From contig NW_019091362.1 of the NCBI RefSeq assembly GCF_001949145.1, positions 2,395,790-2,455,789 of the forward strand: a stretch of 60,000 bases of DNA, given 5' to 3'. The notes beneath the pieces are model-generated. The model was given only the letters and a program-made list of their open reading frames with translations. It made no database searches and was not told the origin of the DNA. Below, in pieces: positions 1 to 11,643 of this stretch. The translations under genes were made by a program, and so were the position numbers. Each line of letters starts with the position of its first letter. Within the stretch, counting starts at the first letter, position 1. The DNA is from Acanthaster planci (taxonomy: Eukaryota > Echinodermata > Asteroidea > Valvatida > Acanthasteridae).

Positions 1-599
1 ATTGACTGGATGTAAATCTTAGCAAAATCATTCACACCACAATCTGAGAAACCATGAACTTGGTCTTCTTAAATTACATTTCATCACTCCATGCAGGATA
101 CATGTACATGCATGCAGTGCATTACATTACAAGTACCTTCATTTATGATTAACCTTTCACAGAGCAATGTTTAGCAAATGCCCATTAGTATCGAGCCCGG
201 GGGGGGGGAGTTCTTTGTCAACCAGTCATCCTTACTTGTACCACTGACATTTACACCAAATCACATAAACACCATACAACACTACACTCCTCTCACCTTG
301 ACACTTTTCTTATACATTGTGCCTGGTTTTCACTTGTTTACCCATCTGCCCAAATACAGCTAACTCCTCAAATTTAGCCAGTGTTAGGCACTTTGCTCCA
401 GTTAACAGAATAGCCAGGCGACAAAGGGTGGATTTGTTATGGTAACGGTACACTGACTTCAGTTGTAATTTGGGAACTGGCTGGCGTGCCATTCAAAACA
501 CACTTGAATCAGTACATGTAGACTTGTGCTAAAGATCTGTCTTTGTGTTCTTCTACATTCAGAGTTTAAATGCCAAAAAATGCCAAGGCACAAAACAGG

Positions 600-870
600 A
601 GGCACAGATAGATGTACTTGTAATGTACATGTACTGCATATGTACATGTACATGGGCTGTACATACCATTACATGTCCATGCATCATAATGCCCTCCATG
701 TGCTCTTTCGTGAGCATGAATCTTCCGTGGGGCAACACACCATGAGCACACATACTTCATATGTACATGTACTGGTACACTATGTACATGTACATGTACT
801 AGTATGCCTGGAACTAGGAATGTGTGATCTACACAAGTACATGTACAGTACATGTACCACAACTGTAATT
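600..870. repeat. Cluster of TACATGTA / GTACATGTAC palindromic repeats
   Basis: Within about 270 bases the words TACATGTA and GTACATGTAC recur many times, some overlapping as TACATGTACATGTA (for example around 630-655, 763-800 and 837-860). Single or double copies continue through the first 9 kb (about 1750, 2170-2210, 3225, 3625, 5190, 5440, 5690, 6070, 6150, 7680, 8375, 8500, 8735) and become sparse afterwards. The repeat is self-complementary, so strand is undefined. Confidence 0.85.
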
Positions 871-3497
871 TCACAAATCTGTAGACTGTAGCATTGCATG
901 CCAGTGGCATTTGATGGTTACCGTAGGCCATTTTTCTAAACATGTCATCGGTAAGGGAGGACTTGTGTGCAGAGGAGACAAATAACCCAAGGGATGCAAC
1001 GGTACATGTGTGTGTGACAGCGGGCCATTTCAGTTGGACTTTGTTGATTTGAGCAGGTTTTGCAAAAGACAGTGCAAGCGCTTAAGTACACATTTGGCTT
1101 CTTTTGGATCCCAGCACTATGATACACGTACCAAACCATGCGAGAAAGTTGAAGACGGGTTCACACACCAGTACACTGCAAGATCATATTCAATAAAATG
1201 CTGGTACTTTCTGTACCTTGGGCCTCACTGATGGTGGTTAAGTCCGTGGGGCTCATTTATTGAGCATTTATGGTTTACAATGACCACTCCAATTTAGACA
1301 AAGTAAACTTCACAGTGCAGCAAACCTCACTATGGTAAAGGTCAATGATGTGAACAGCTGAATTGTTCTGAACATCAAAGCACAGTGGTTTTAGAATGAC
1401 TCTGTATACCTGCTAAGGGTAAACATCCCACCACTTTGAATACACTAGGCTTTCCAGGAAGAGAGATTGAAGGGTCAATCACCTTGTTTCCAGTAAAACC
1501 CTGGATAAATATCCCACTGAGCTGTATTCCTTCCTTCACACAGGAAGTGGGGAATGCATCGGGTTCAGAGAAAAAAAGCTTGCTGATAGCTTTACCTGAA
1601 ATTCCACAAGTTTATAACAACTGGCCAAGCAGTTCCAATTAGAAAACACTGATTATTTGTTATAGCCCTCTTCAAAGACATCAGATCTGCCGTTATTTAT
1701 TATTCCAACCTTGCAATAATTTCCCTTGCTCTATGGTACAATGTACCGTACATGTACGCTCAACATCAGTCCACACCAACATCAATGTATACTGTCACAA
1801 TTCCCAAAGCTAATTCCAAAATGTACTCCCGACCCTTAGGTTCTTTCCAAGAATCCATGCACCACTTTGTTCTGGAATTCTCTTCATCCTGTTTTCAAGA
1901 TCAGCCTATCATACAACATACACTACCAATTTTCACAAGCATTAATACATACATGTACTGCTACCTTCATGGTTTGAGTGAAATGTGAACAACCATCTTT
2001 CGCACTGCAAATGAAACACCTTCCTTTTTTCCACATCCACTTTTTCTTTCCTTTTCCTTTCCTTGTAACTTGACCCTCGAGAGGCCACTGATGAAAAGGC
2101 CTGGTGTAGAGTAAGTTGTTTGAAAACAAGGCTGTGTACAGCACCAAAAAAGCCGTATTCTGGTACATAGATACATGTACATTACACGATGGACATACAT
2201 ATACATGTATACCGGGTACCAGTACCTTTAGAAACCATTTGGAACAATACATACACTTTTAATTTGTTCAAATCGTTCAAAATGAAACGCGCAAGTTTCC
2301 ACTCAATCTGTACGGGCAATTTCCAAAGCTATCATACATGTACTTGTAAACCAAAGACTATCCTACCCCATGCCTAAGCTTTATGCATCCTGTATTTCCG
2401 GAATCTCAACTAGCAATACTCATTTGGCAATAGTCCCAAGTGGTTTTCTCAGATCCTTCAAAGGTCACGGTATCATGTCTCCCAACCTCCAGTTCTGAAA
2501 TGGCAACAGAACATGCAGGTATTCTTTGCCTCTGCTTTCTGAGAAGCCTTTTGCGAGTTCAACTTGAAAAAAAATCTGGTACGTTGAATCCAACTGCACA
2601 TAGCAATTCGAATTCCTCAGACTAGAGACATTGTTGCTACAGGTCGACCTCATGATTCGGGGCAAGCTTTTGCATAATGACTGCCATCTCTGGAATATAT
2701 GGTTCCTTTATGCCCTTCTTATCCATGAAAACAGTGTCTTGGTGCAAAGCATCTCTAACTATGTCTGTAACTACGCAAATGCTTTAACATGGAGAATTCT
2801 ACCTGTTATGTTGTGAATTTAAAGAACTTGATGTACCAGATTTCGTTCAAAACTAACTCCTAATAAGGTTTATTCAACCCTAACTCCTGAAGGTGTGGGG
2901 GAAAATAACCATTTCCATAAAACCAAAAGGCATAATTGCTACAAAGTCAGGAAATGTCAATAAAAAGCTGAAATAGCACCACAGGGATTGGAAGTACAAG
3001 TACAGGTACCATACATTGAACACCTCGGGGCTGTGTCCTTGCTCTGTGATTAACTGGTCATTCTTTCCAATGCATAGATCCTACATCATGTTAACCTTAG
3101 CCTCCTTACATCTTCCAAAATCCTCCACTGATCAGGAACCCAAAGGCACATTCTTTCTTAATGGTTTTCACTTCAAAGGGGCACCAAGCCCCATGCAAAA
3201 AGTTTAAGTGGTGGTCTTACTACATGTACATTGTATGATTACAAAATCCTGTAAGATCTTTAATAGCCACTCTTCCAAAAGGGGGGGGGCAGACTACACA
3301 GGATATCACTATTGCACCATGTACATGTTCTAAAGATCATCTTTATCACTGCTAGTGCTACATAAACAGCTCTGAGGTAATATCCAGATCCCTCCACTAC
3401 AATGGAGACAACTTGTTGCACAATTGTTGATCTGGACTTTGTGGTCCACTGTAAACGGCATTATCTGTTCGGTCATGATGAATTGTGAAATTTCTAT

Positions 3498-3540
3498 TGT
3501 TTACGCTGTTTACGGAATAAACGTTTATGGAATAAACAGC
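3498..3540. promoter_or_regulatory. Imperfect palindrome with four forkhead-like motifs
   Basis: TGTTTAC occurs at 3498-3504 and 3507-3513, followed by the inverted forms ATAAAC at 3517-3522 and ATAAACA at 3532-3538. The second half from GCTGTTTA to TAAACAGC is an imperfect palindrome. TGTTTAC/TAAACA is the recognised core of forkhead (FOX) binding sites. Use as an enhancer element of the DENND5 intron is inference only. Confidence 0.35.
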
Positions 3541-6500
3541 GTTATCCTGTGACTGAGAGGATGACAACCTGGCACAACATATGCCAAGAAACACGGCCAC
3601 CTCTCTGACTATGCTTGGTTACATCTCCAACATACATGTACATGTAGGCTAGGGGCTGTCCTAAATTTAAATGCTCGGGTCAATTGAAACAGTACTATGG
3701 TCAGCTGAATTCCATGTGATTTTATGCTCCTGAAATGAGACCTCAACCCATATTGGGCCAGAATGGACCCACATGTAGATGTAGATGGAGCCTGAAATGG
3801 ACAGAGCTAAGGTTTGTTTTCCTTTTAACAGCTAAAGCTATCGGTGCGAAAAGTACTTATCCCGCTGTACCTAAAATTCACATGTGCATTTCAATACTGT
3901 TCACAAACAAGTACACAACAAAAGTTCTCACTGAAAACTTGATAAAGATGTATACCAAGCACTTTACTCCACATGTATGATGAAATAACAATTTGCCAAC
4001 ACTGCACGTGACCTTTAATGCTTAAACCAAGCTCTTGTTCAAACATGGAACACATATGAGAATGTCATTTCCCCAGGCACTGAACAGGCAAACCCAGAAA
4101 GTCTCCTCCCCAATTGCTAAAGGGACCTCCACTCAGAATAACACGAGAACTGCATTTCAAATTTTTTTATTTTTCACAAAATTTGTCATATTTTTATGGT
4201 AGGCGAGACACAATGATCCAGAAACTGCATGACAATTTCTTAAAATGAGTGAATAAATAATTGAATACATCGAGAAAAAGCTTCAGGAATTCTCCAACTT
4301 CTTGTCTTACTTCCACAGCTACTGGTATGATCACACTGTAATATTAAAAAAAAAATTCCCACAGAAATGACATCAGGATAATTTTTGGTACCGGTACTAG
4401 ACCTACCCACAGAACCAACAGCTAAAATTTACCAATATCGGTAGCAGTACTGTCCAAGTCTAAGACTTCACACGGTCTAAAAATAAAAATGCCCACATTG
4501 CGCAAACATTATCATCAAAGGACTTTTTGACACAATATACCAATACTTCATCCCCTCTACTGCAACTGCCAAAACGGAGTTGGCATTGACGTCTAATTTG
4601 GGGCATTCAACAGTAATTTTTTTCTGGGATTCCCGATCCGGGCACACAAAAGAAAAAATAACCCCACGCGGGCAATTGTTTGCCAACAAAGGGGCATGCT
4701 GCAGCTGCAGCGGTGCATTACGTCAACCGTTTCTGTCACATGTGGTGGGGTTTCCCTCGAGCCTCTGATGTCCATTGTCAACGGAAAGCGGAGGAGATAC
4801 GCAATTCCTGAAAAGGACACATGCTACATGTACCACATCTGCGTTACTTTGGGGACAAAGCCAGCAGTAAGCTTTGGTTTCTATTGGCAGTGGATGCTGT
4901 CGGGTTATGTCATGCGTTAAAGTCAGGCCTTTCAGACTTTTCAACATGCTGAGAACAGCTGCACAATGAACGTGAAACGTGGACTCGTACTTTTAATTTT
5001 GCATGATATCAGACAAAGCAGCTTTCATTTTTCTGAAGTATAAATGTTGTTTACTGCACACGTACAGTGTACACGTGCATGCTTCTTGAAGTAAACAAGA
5101 ATACACAAGCAGTCAACAAATGTAAACTTCTGTGCACTGGCATATGATACATTGTTAGAAACTTGTACAAGCTTGGGTGTATGGTATGTACATGTGCATG
5201 TACTTTTAATAAACATGCAAATGTGTAAGTACAAATCTTCATGATGTAGGCCTATACACCACCAGTACACTGTATTGCAAAAAATTTGAAAAGATTGTGC
5301 CCTCCCTCCCAAAAAATGACCACATACTGAATTGTCATCAGTGCTAGGTGTCCATGAACATGCACTCCAATTATTTCCTGTCTGCTACCAATCAATCTGC
5401 ACGATTTGGGCATGACACTGCACAGTACGGGTATATACATTGTACATGTATACCAGTACATGTATGCACATAGAGGTAGTTCTGCAGATTGGGAGGCATC
5501 CCAACACTGTGTTTTCACTGCTGTGCCCATGTAAAGATAAACAAAATATGGCAGTAGCCTACCTCAAAGTAGGTCATGATTCATGAGATACAATACTCCA
5601 GTAAATAAATCTTAAAATTGTCTGCGCATTGAACAGCAACTGGGACTACTGGTAATACTATGCACATACATTAAACACTATAAATACATGTACATGTACC
5701 AGTAATCTAATACCGCAGTACAATATCATTCAGATCCACATTGTTGATAATAAAAGTCAAGTCAGTGGAAACAACAACTTCTGTATCTAATGTGTTTTGT
5801 ATAATTTACATATACTTGTATCTTTAGAGTTTAAAATAATATTCTTCAGGAACTTGTGCTGTTTAGTACCAAATACTTCAAGTTAAAAGGTTATTGTACA
5901 TGTCCCTTGATGTACACGTCTGTTTGTCAACATTGTGTGTGTGGCTGTGACTGCCTTATGACGGAACAATGGCTACATTTGTACAAATGGCTCAATATGA
6001 ACCTGTTAAATTAATGCCATGCAGATATACAAGTACTCATGAACTAACGGTTTCATACATTTAGACTGTACATGTATATGTACCATACCAGTAACATGTA
6101 ACTAGAAATCTTCAGCACAATGGAGTAGCATACGCATGGAAAGATACATGTAGGTCAATCACCTGTCTTCATGTACATGCGTAATTTGTCACCTGCAGTG
6201 ATGTTAATTGTCTTTGATGGGAATTAATCAGGGTTTGATACAGTCACATTTGCACTGGTCAATATTTTCTTTGGGCCAAACTGACCTTCACTTTCAGGGT
6301 ATAATATTGCCATAATTAAGTGAAGCTTTATGGGCCTCTATGAGAGGAATTCATTGCAATTACTGCCACGCAAATACCAATGCCAACTGCCAATTTCAAG
6401 CGGTAGTTACTGGTGATTTGAAATTTGGGGTTTCAGAGGCAAAGATTTAGAAAGCAGTTTGTGGCTGTTATATGGGCATACTTTACAATAACAGAAAATG

Positions 6501-9327
6501 TACAAATTAATGCACACTGCATGAACAAGCACAAAATACATGTATGCACAAATGGATTTGAGATTAGAAGGGTAGCCATTTTATAACGTCTTGACTTCAA
6601 CAGTTCAACAACAGTTCACATAATTTTAGATCCTCAATTTCTTGGAATATGACTTTATTAGCCAAAAAAGGCTTTTTAAAAGCAAACTGTGGAATTGCCA
6701 AATGCCCACCCAATGAGGTACAGGAGTTCATTCCACTTCTCGGTCAACTGTGTTAGGCGGACACAAGTCAGTCTGTCCGGGTCAAGCCCCCCCTTGGGCC
6801 AAGTATATATCTGTACGAATTCTCTCTTCTTGCGTACACAGCCCTCAACCCTCCAGCACAAACAACATTGGCCCAATGCAGCCAGCCAGTCTGGCGACTG
6901 ACGACTCCACATACTGCATTATTGAATCAAACAGCACGTATTCCCCTCCTTTTTTTTTCTTGTGGGAGGGGGGAGGGTAGAAGGAGAAAAAGGGAGGTAG
7001 GGGAGTAACCAAGGCAGCGATTCTCCCATCACTTAGCCAGAGTGAATTCCTGAGAGATTAGTAGTACTCTGGAAGAGTCCGCAGAGGCTGCCATCGTGAC
7101 GAGCTTGATTTCGCCCGGGTGATAAGGCTGGTTGGGGTGTTGTTTTTCCTGCGACTGGGAAATGGACAGCACTGTGTCCATGGAGCCAAGCTCCTGTTAT
7201 CTTTTTCAGTAATTGCATTAGAGATCAAGAAGTCAGAGCAAGTTTTTGGAGCCTCTTCAAAAAGCACAACAACCGTTGTTGAGATTGAAAAAAAGTAAAA
7301 CAACGAAGAAGCAACTCACTCGAGTGGATTCATTCATGAAGTTTTCCAATTATTTCCATTCAATCAACAGCTTTATTCTGTGTGCCGATAACTGTTTACT
7401 CCATTCAAGAATTTGGTGTCGGACGAATAGTGAGCATAATCTTCACAAAACTAACACTGAGCACAAAGAAACACATTAAGGAAGTACAGTACACGTACAT
7501 TGTGCCCCTATGTACTGTAATGGAAAATAAGCTCAGATTCAGCCTGAGTCATCTGCTGGAAATCTTGGATATTTTTCCTGTCCACATCTTTTTTCTTGAT
7601 TGTCATGTATGTAAACAATAAAATAAACAAACCGCAGTCTATCTAGTACACTATACCGGTACATGTGGGTATGGTAATATTACATGTACATGTAATACCC
7701 CTGTACGTACATGATAATACTGTACACACACATCTACTTCTGCAGGTAAAGCACATCCTTGTCAACGTTAACGCGTGACCTCAAACACTAAATTCATGCA
7801 TCATCCTGTGAGTATTAAAATTAGCCTGAATATACACAGCGAGTACTCACACTGTTCATTAAGCAGAAATATTGTGAGTCAGCCAGAGAGGGGTTTTGGG
7901 CTTTTCCACCAGAGGATAAAACCCGTATGGAGAACATTGTCAATTTCTAGTTTGAATTGTGTGTCCCAACAGAATTTTTTTAAAAGAAAAAAAACAGATT
8001 TACTTGTACATGTATGGTAGCATTGGGCAAGTTAAACTCCCAAGGGTGTCTTTATTTCTAACCAATCACACAATTTAAGATACGTTTGGTGACCTGCAGT
8101 CTTTTTTGCTGAGTTTGCTTTCCATGATTCAAATCGCAAACTTGACACACTCAATAAACTAAATTCCTATTCACTATCCAGCCACATTGAGCACTTCATC
8201 AGTAACGTACCACTTTCCACTCTATCTAGCAAGCAATGTTCATAAGCCAACAAATTTCATAGGCAAATATGTAACCCCTGGCATTTTTCTGCAGTTTACA
8301 TTTTTGTTACGTCTAGATGTATCCCTGTTGTGCAGTGTCCAGACTTGTCAACAGGCCTGTTTTTGTCCTACAAGTACATGTACATGCAAGATGTTGGTCC
8401 AGTCATGGAGCTATTAATAGTGCACAAGTACTGGCGTAATCTTAGGGCAGTGTGGCGCATCGTGTAAATGTAATACAGTACGGTGGACGAAGTGTGTACA
8501 TGTACCTGAATGGCCTACACATGACACAGGAATGGGATTATAGGTTGTCAGCACTCACCACACCAGTCTTGATTACTTTGAACAAAACTTGTGCTTCAAG
8601 TCTGGCTCGTATTCAAATCTGTGATTCCTTCTTGCATTCATTTCACTGACATTCATGACTGACCAAATGTTCTCACAAATGCACGTGCTGACAAGGACAC
8701 CCAAAACGTGACAAACATTTGTTTAGACACTGTACATGTATGACAAGTAAACACTGACTACCAGTATGCTAACATTTTTGTAACAACTACCATGACCCCT
8801 TAACATGTTAACTGATTTTATTTCACCATTTTTAACTTTTTGATCCAGCAAAATACAATATACTAGGCCAGTGCAGGATGATATGCAGTCTTGGGTCCAA
8901 AATTACCTAGGCCTATGCAAACATATCGTGACTTGGCAAGCCTTGGCTTTAGGATGGTGGAGTCATCCCTACACAAATGGTTCTCTTTTAAAATTTGTTT
9001 TATTTCTATCATGGTGACAGAAAGCCCCAGTTATCCATTGCTATGGCTATATTCATGATTATTTTGACTCGTAAGATGACAAGGCAGGCATGGCAGGATA
9101 GATGAGAGATGACTGGCATGGCTGGGAGAACTTTGCAAGAGAAATGTGCGATTTTAAGCAGTCTTTGTAGTTAAAAAAATATACATGTTGTACATAGGAA
9201 TAATAGAAACTGGTCTTTACAGCAAGAACTACCCAATTAACTGATTAACGGATTTCCTCAACACGGTCACACTCAGGACATTTAGCCCTGCTGAACCATG
9301 TGACGACTAGGGTTGCCGATAACTTAC

Positions 9328-9424
9328 CTGAGAACTGGCCTGGCTGAAGAACTGCAGAAGGCTCCAGTCCACAGACGACAAAATAGTCGACAAAACGGTT
9401 CGTCTGCTGCCCCGTGGAACCCAT
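9328..9424 (-). CDS. DENND5: DENND5 (Rab6-interacting protein 1-like) first coding exon, partial gene
   Basis: DENND5 proteins are DENN-domain guanine exchange factors or effectors for Rab GTPases (Rab6, Rab39 in vertebrates), acting in Golgi and endosomal traffic; they carry tripartite DENN, RUN and PLAT domains. Only the N-terminus is here: 32 codons plus one base. The key block NRFVDYFVVCGLEP (residues 9-22) matches the conserved start of DENND5A/B (RFADYFVICGL-type), followed by a short L-P-rich link and Ser-Gly at the splice junction, the same point where the vertebrate proteins continue with Gly-Glu-Asn-Phe. The donor CAG|GTAAGT at 9330-9323 is a perfect consensus, phase 1. I chose the ATG at 9424; a longer frame upstream begins only with GTG. 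The rest of the gene lies left of the window. Confidence 0.75.
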
Positions 9425-9800
9425 TCCAAACGGGGAGAGACCGTGCACGGACGATGGACTGTAAAGTGAATAACAAATTTCCTCAGAGTATCAACCGATC
9501 TAATCCTCGCTCAACCGCTCGGGAATCGGTTCTGCTGGTGATTTGTGTATGTGTGGAGTCCGGATGCGTCACTCAACTTCTCGCACAATGCACATAGTCA
9601 GTGCACCGTCTGACACAGTTTCGGTTGCTGATTGAGATCCAATGGGAGCTGTTGTATAAGTATGGTGGATACCAACCCAATCACTCTGGTTTCTAGCTGA
9701 TTGAGGATACAGACCCATTTGCAAAATGATAGTGCGGTTGATAACGGTTGGGTAGGTTCTATATTTATATATTTGGCGGGGTGACTCAATTTCGCAATTT
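9425..9800 (-). promoter_or_regulatory. Putative DENND5 promoter and 5' UTR
   Basis: The sequence just upstream of the DENND5 ATG is richer in CpG than its surroundings. On the minus strand there is a TATA-like stretch (TATATAAATAT, 9761-9771) and next to it an E2F-like word TTTGGCGGG on the plus strand (9772-9780). No transcription start can be fixed from sequence alone, and the TATA-like word is about 340 bases from the ATG, so it would imply a long 5' UTR. Confidence 0.35.
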
Positions 9801-10757
9801 TTCTCAGCAATTTTGCATGATTACTTTTATTATGACAACAATACATTTAAGGAAGACGTGTTTGGACTTTTGCAAAAACATCTTTGCAAAAATAATTGAA
9901 ACCGATACAGTTGGACAAATTACCGTAACGGCAGATCCGTTTGAGTGGGCGTGTTTCAGGGTTTCTCGAACACACAAGGGGTGTAGGGCTGCATCCGGGT
10001 CCCCTTTGCGTCGATGATCACCGGTGGTCTATTCCAATATTTCCCCTAGAAAATAATTGTTTGACATCGCTGGTGATAAATTTCGACAGAATACGGCTAA
10101 ATTTCAATGATAGCCCTACGCGGGATGGTGTTGGTTAGGTAGTAATTTTAGAAATGCAGAAAATCCATTTAGGCATTCATAATTTATAATAGGCCTTTAC
10201 GCATACACATTGGGCATGTAATTGAAAAGCGCTATCTAAAAGCAACTTCATCGGTTCTTGCAGAAAATTGAGCCATGTATATGTATTTGGACAGGTATAC
10301 ACGTAAACTCTGAATTCTACGGGACCATAACTTGCATTTAGCAGTGGCGTTTCCAGCAGGAGCAACGCTTTAGAACAGGTTCTAACACCTTCATTTTCGA
10401 TGGGATGGCTCTTTTACATTTGGACTGTCATTTCAAATTTAAAAAATCACGTTTACGCCCAGATTTAAAATTTGTATACGCCACTAAGTTAGGAGATTCC
10501 CCCCACAGCTGCAGTTTTTGTAGGTCACCAAAAAAAGCCGCAATAAAAGTTAATTGTAAAGGGCGAGACTTTGTATTCAACATCTGAAAATGCATCAAAT
10601 ATAGCACTAACAAAAACTACACACAAACATCCAGAACAACGAAATCGACAATAAATGGGACCATATTCACAATAAATTTGTGCCCATTTGTTGTCTGCCT
10701 TACCAAAACAAGGGGACATGCCTCAAAAGTGTATGATGTGCACACGAGCATCTACTA
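9801..10757. other. Intergenic DNA, no gene seen
   Basis: AT-rich sequence between the DENND5 promoter region and the inverted-repeat element. The short open frames here show no recognisable protein features or paired splice sites. Confidence 0.5.
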
Positions 10758-11641
10758 TGAAGGACGAAAAGTGGCCATCTGCTTTTTACCTGTCAAAAAA
10801 GCAGGAAAGTGGATTAAATGTTTTGACCACAATCGTGAATTCAACCTTTCTGCTTGATACTGGACAAGCAGATTTTACATAATTGCCCAAAAAGTGGCCA
10901 TCTGCTTTTCTTTCCTCAGTGGGCCGTGAATGGGGTCATGAACCTGTAGGTTACGACCATTTCCGTTTCAGGGGAGGGAAGGCATAGAAACCAATACTTA
11001 AACCATGCTTTCTGCGGACCAATCCCATTCGGCAGTATATCAGTGTCCCTGAGAGCACGGACCCTAGGCTGTGAGGCACAGAAAACAGCATCTCAAAGGA
11101 ATAACAGTTTTACAGCCGTCATCCAAGAGATGCACAAACTTGCCTGAGCCAAAGGAAATTAGAATCATTCATTATACATGTATAAGATAGGTTGGACTGT
11201 AATTGTTGGTTTATACGTCTTCAATCTCCTAGAAAAGAAATGGTCATTACCTGAGGTTCACAAACCCGTTCACGGCCCTTGGACGGCAGAAAAGCAGATG
11301 GCCACTTTTCGGCCGCCTGATGTAAAATTGCTCCTCCGGTATGAAAAAAAAGCAAAAAAGTATAATTCACGGTTGTTGTCAAAACGTTCGATCCTCATTT
11401 CTGCCTGCTCGAAAGGAGAAAAGCAGATGGCCGCTTTTCGGCCGCCAGCGAATGAGGAAAACATAAAAATCTGTTTTTCTTGAAGCAGAAAAATAGAAAA
11501 ATGCATGATCAAACAATGTCCATTCTGCTTTTCGAGGTGGCAGAAAAGTAGAAAAGTCGAAAATGCATGTTACCAGAACATAAAATCTGCTTTTCTATCA
11601 TTCTGATAGCAGAAAAGCAGATGGCCACTTTTTGTCCTCCA
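10758..11641. mobile_element. Non-autonomous terminal-inverted-repeat element (MITE-like foldback), TA-flanked
   Basis: The left end (10758-10786, beginning TGAAGGACG and containing AAAGTGGCCATCTGCTTTT) is repeated inverted at the right end (11613-11641) with 27 of 29 bases matching by eye. A TA dinucleotide flanks both sides (10756-10757 and 11642-11643), as expected for TA-targeting transposons such as Tc1/mariner. Further copies of the core lie inside: same direction at 10888-10910, inverted at 11289-11312 and 11417-11441. A second, longer imperfect inverted pair (about 10888-10977 against about 11228-11313) gives the element a foldback structure. No transposase-like frame is present. Family assignment is inference from the TA flanks only. 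Confidence 0.75.
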
Positions 11642-11643
11642 TA

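Larger units (their letters stand above)
1..9327 (-). other. DENND5 intron 1 (partial, runs off the left edge)
   Basis: This stretch lies downstream of the DENND5 first-exon donor site on the minus strand. I looked for the next conserved DENND5 exon (expected to begin with residues like ENFEQ and contain a FKSK motif) and did not find it, so intron 1 is probably longer than 9.3 kb. The stretch is AT-rich, with many copies of the palindromic word TACATGTA, several homopolymer G runs (about 200 and 3280), and no convincing coding exon. Two coding-looking minus-strand blocks near 6.7-7.2 kb are treated under findings and rejected items. Confidence 0.6.

Noticed and set aside
526-943. Open frames of about 120 codons on both strands rich in Cys, His, Met, Tyr and Val
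   Set aside because: Produced by reading through the TACATGTA repeats in several frames; not a protein.
6676-6912. Minus-strand frame with protein-like end (…EFVQIYTWPKGGLDPDRL…)
   Set aside because: Looks somewhat coding but matches no DENND5 segment I know, has no clear acceptor, and the opposite strand is also open.
9422-9448. Longer DENND5 start at 9448
   Set aside because: That codon is GTG, not ATG; the first in-frame ATG is at 9424.
11178-11483. 101-codon open frame inside the inverted-repeat element
   Set aside because: Runs through the repeated terminal cores and has no transposase motif; explained by the repeats.
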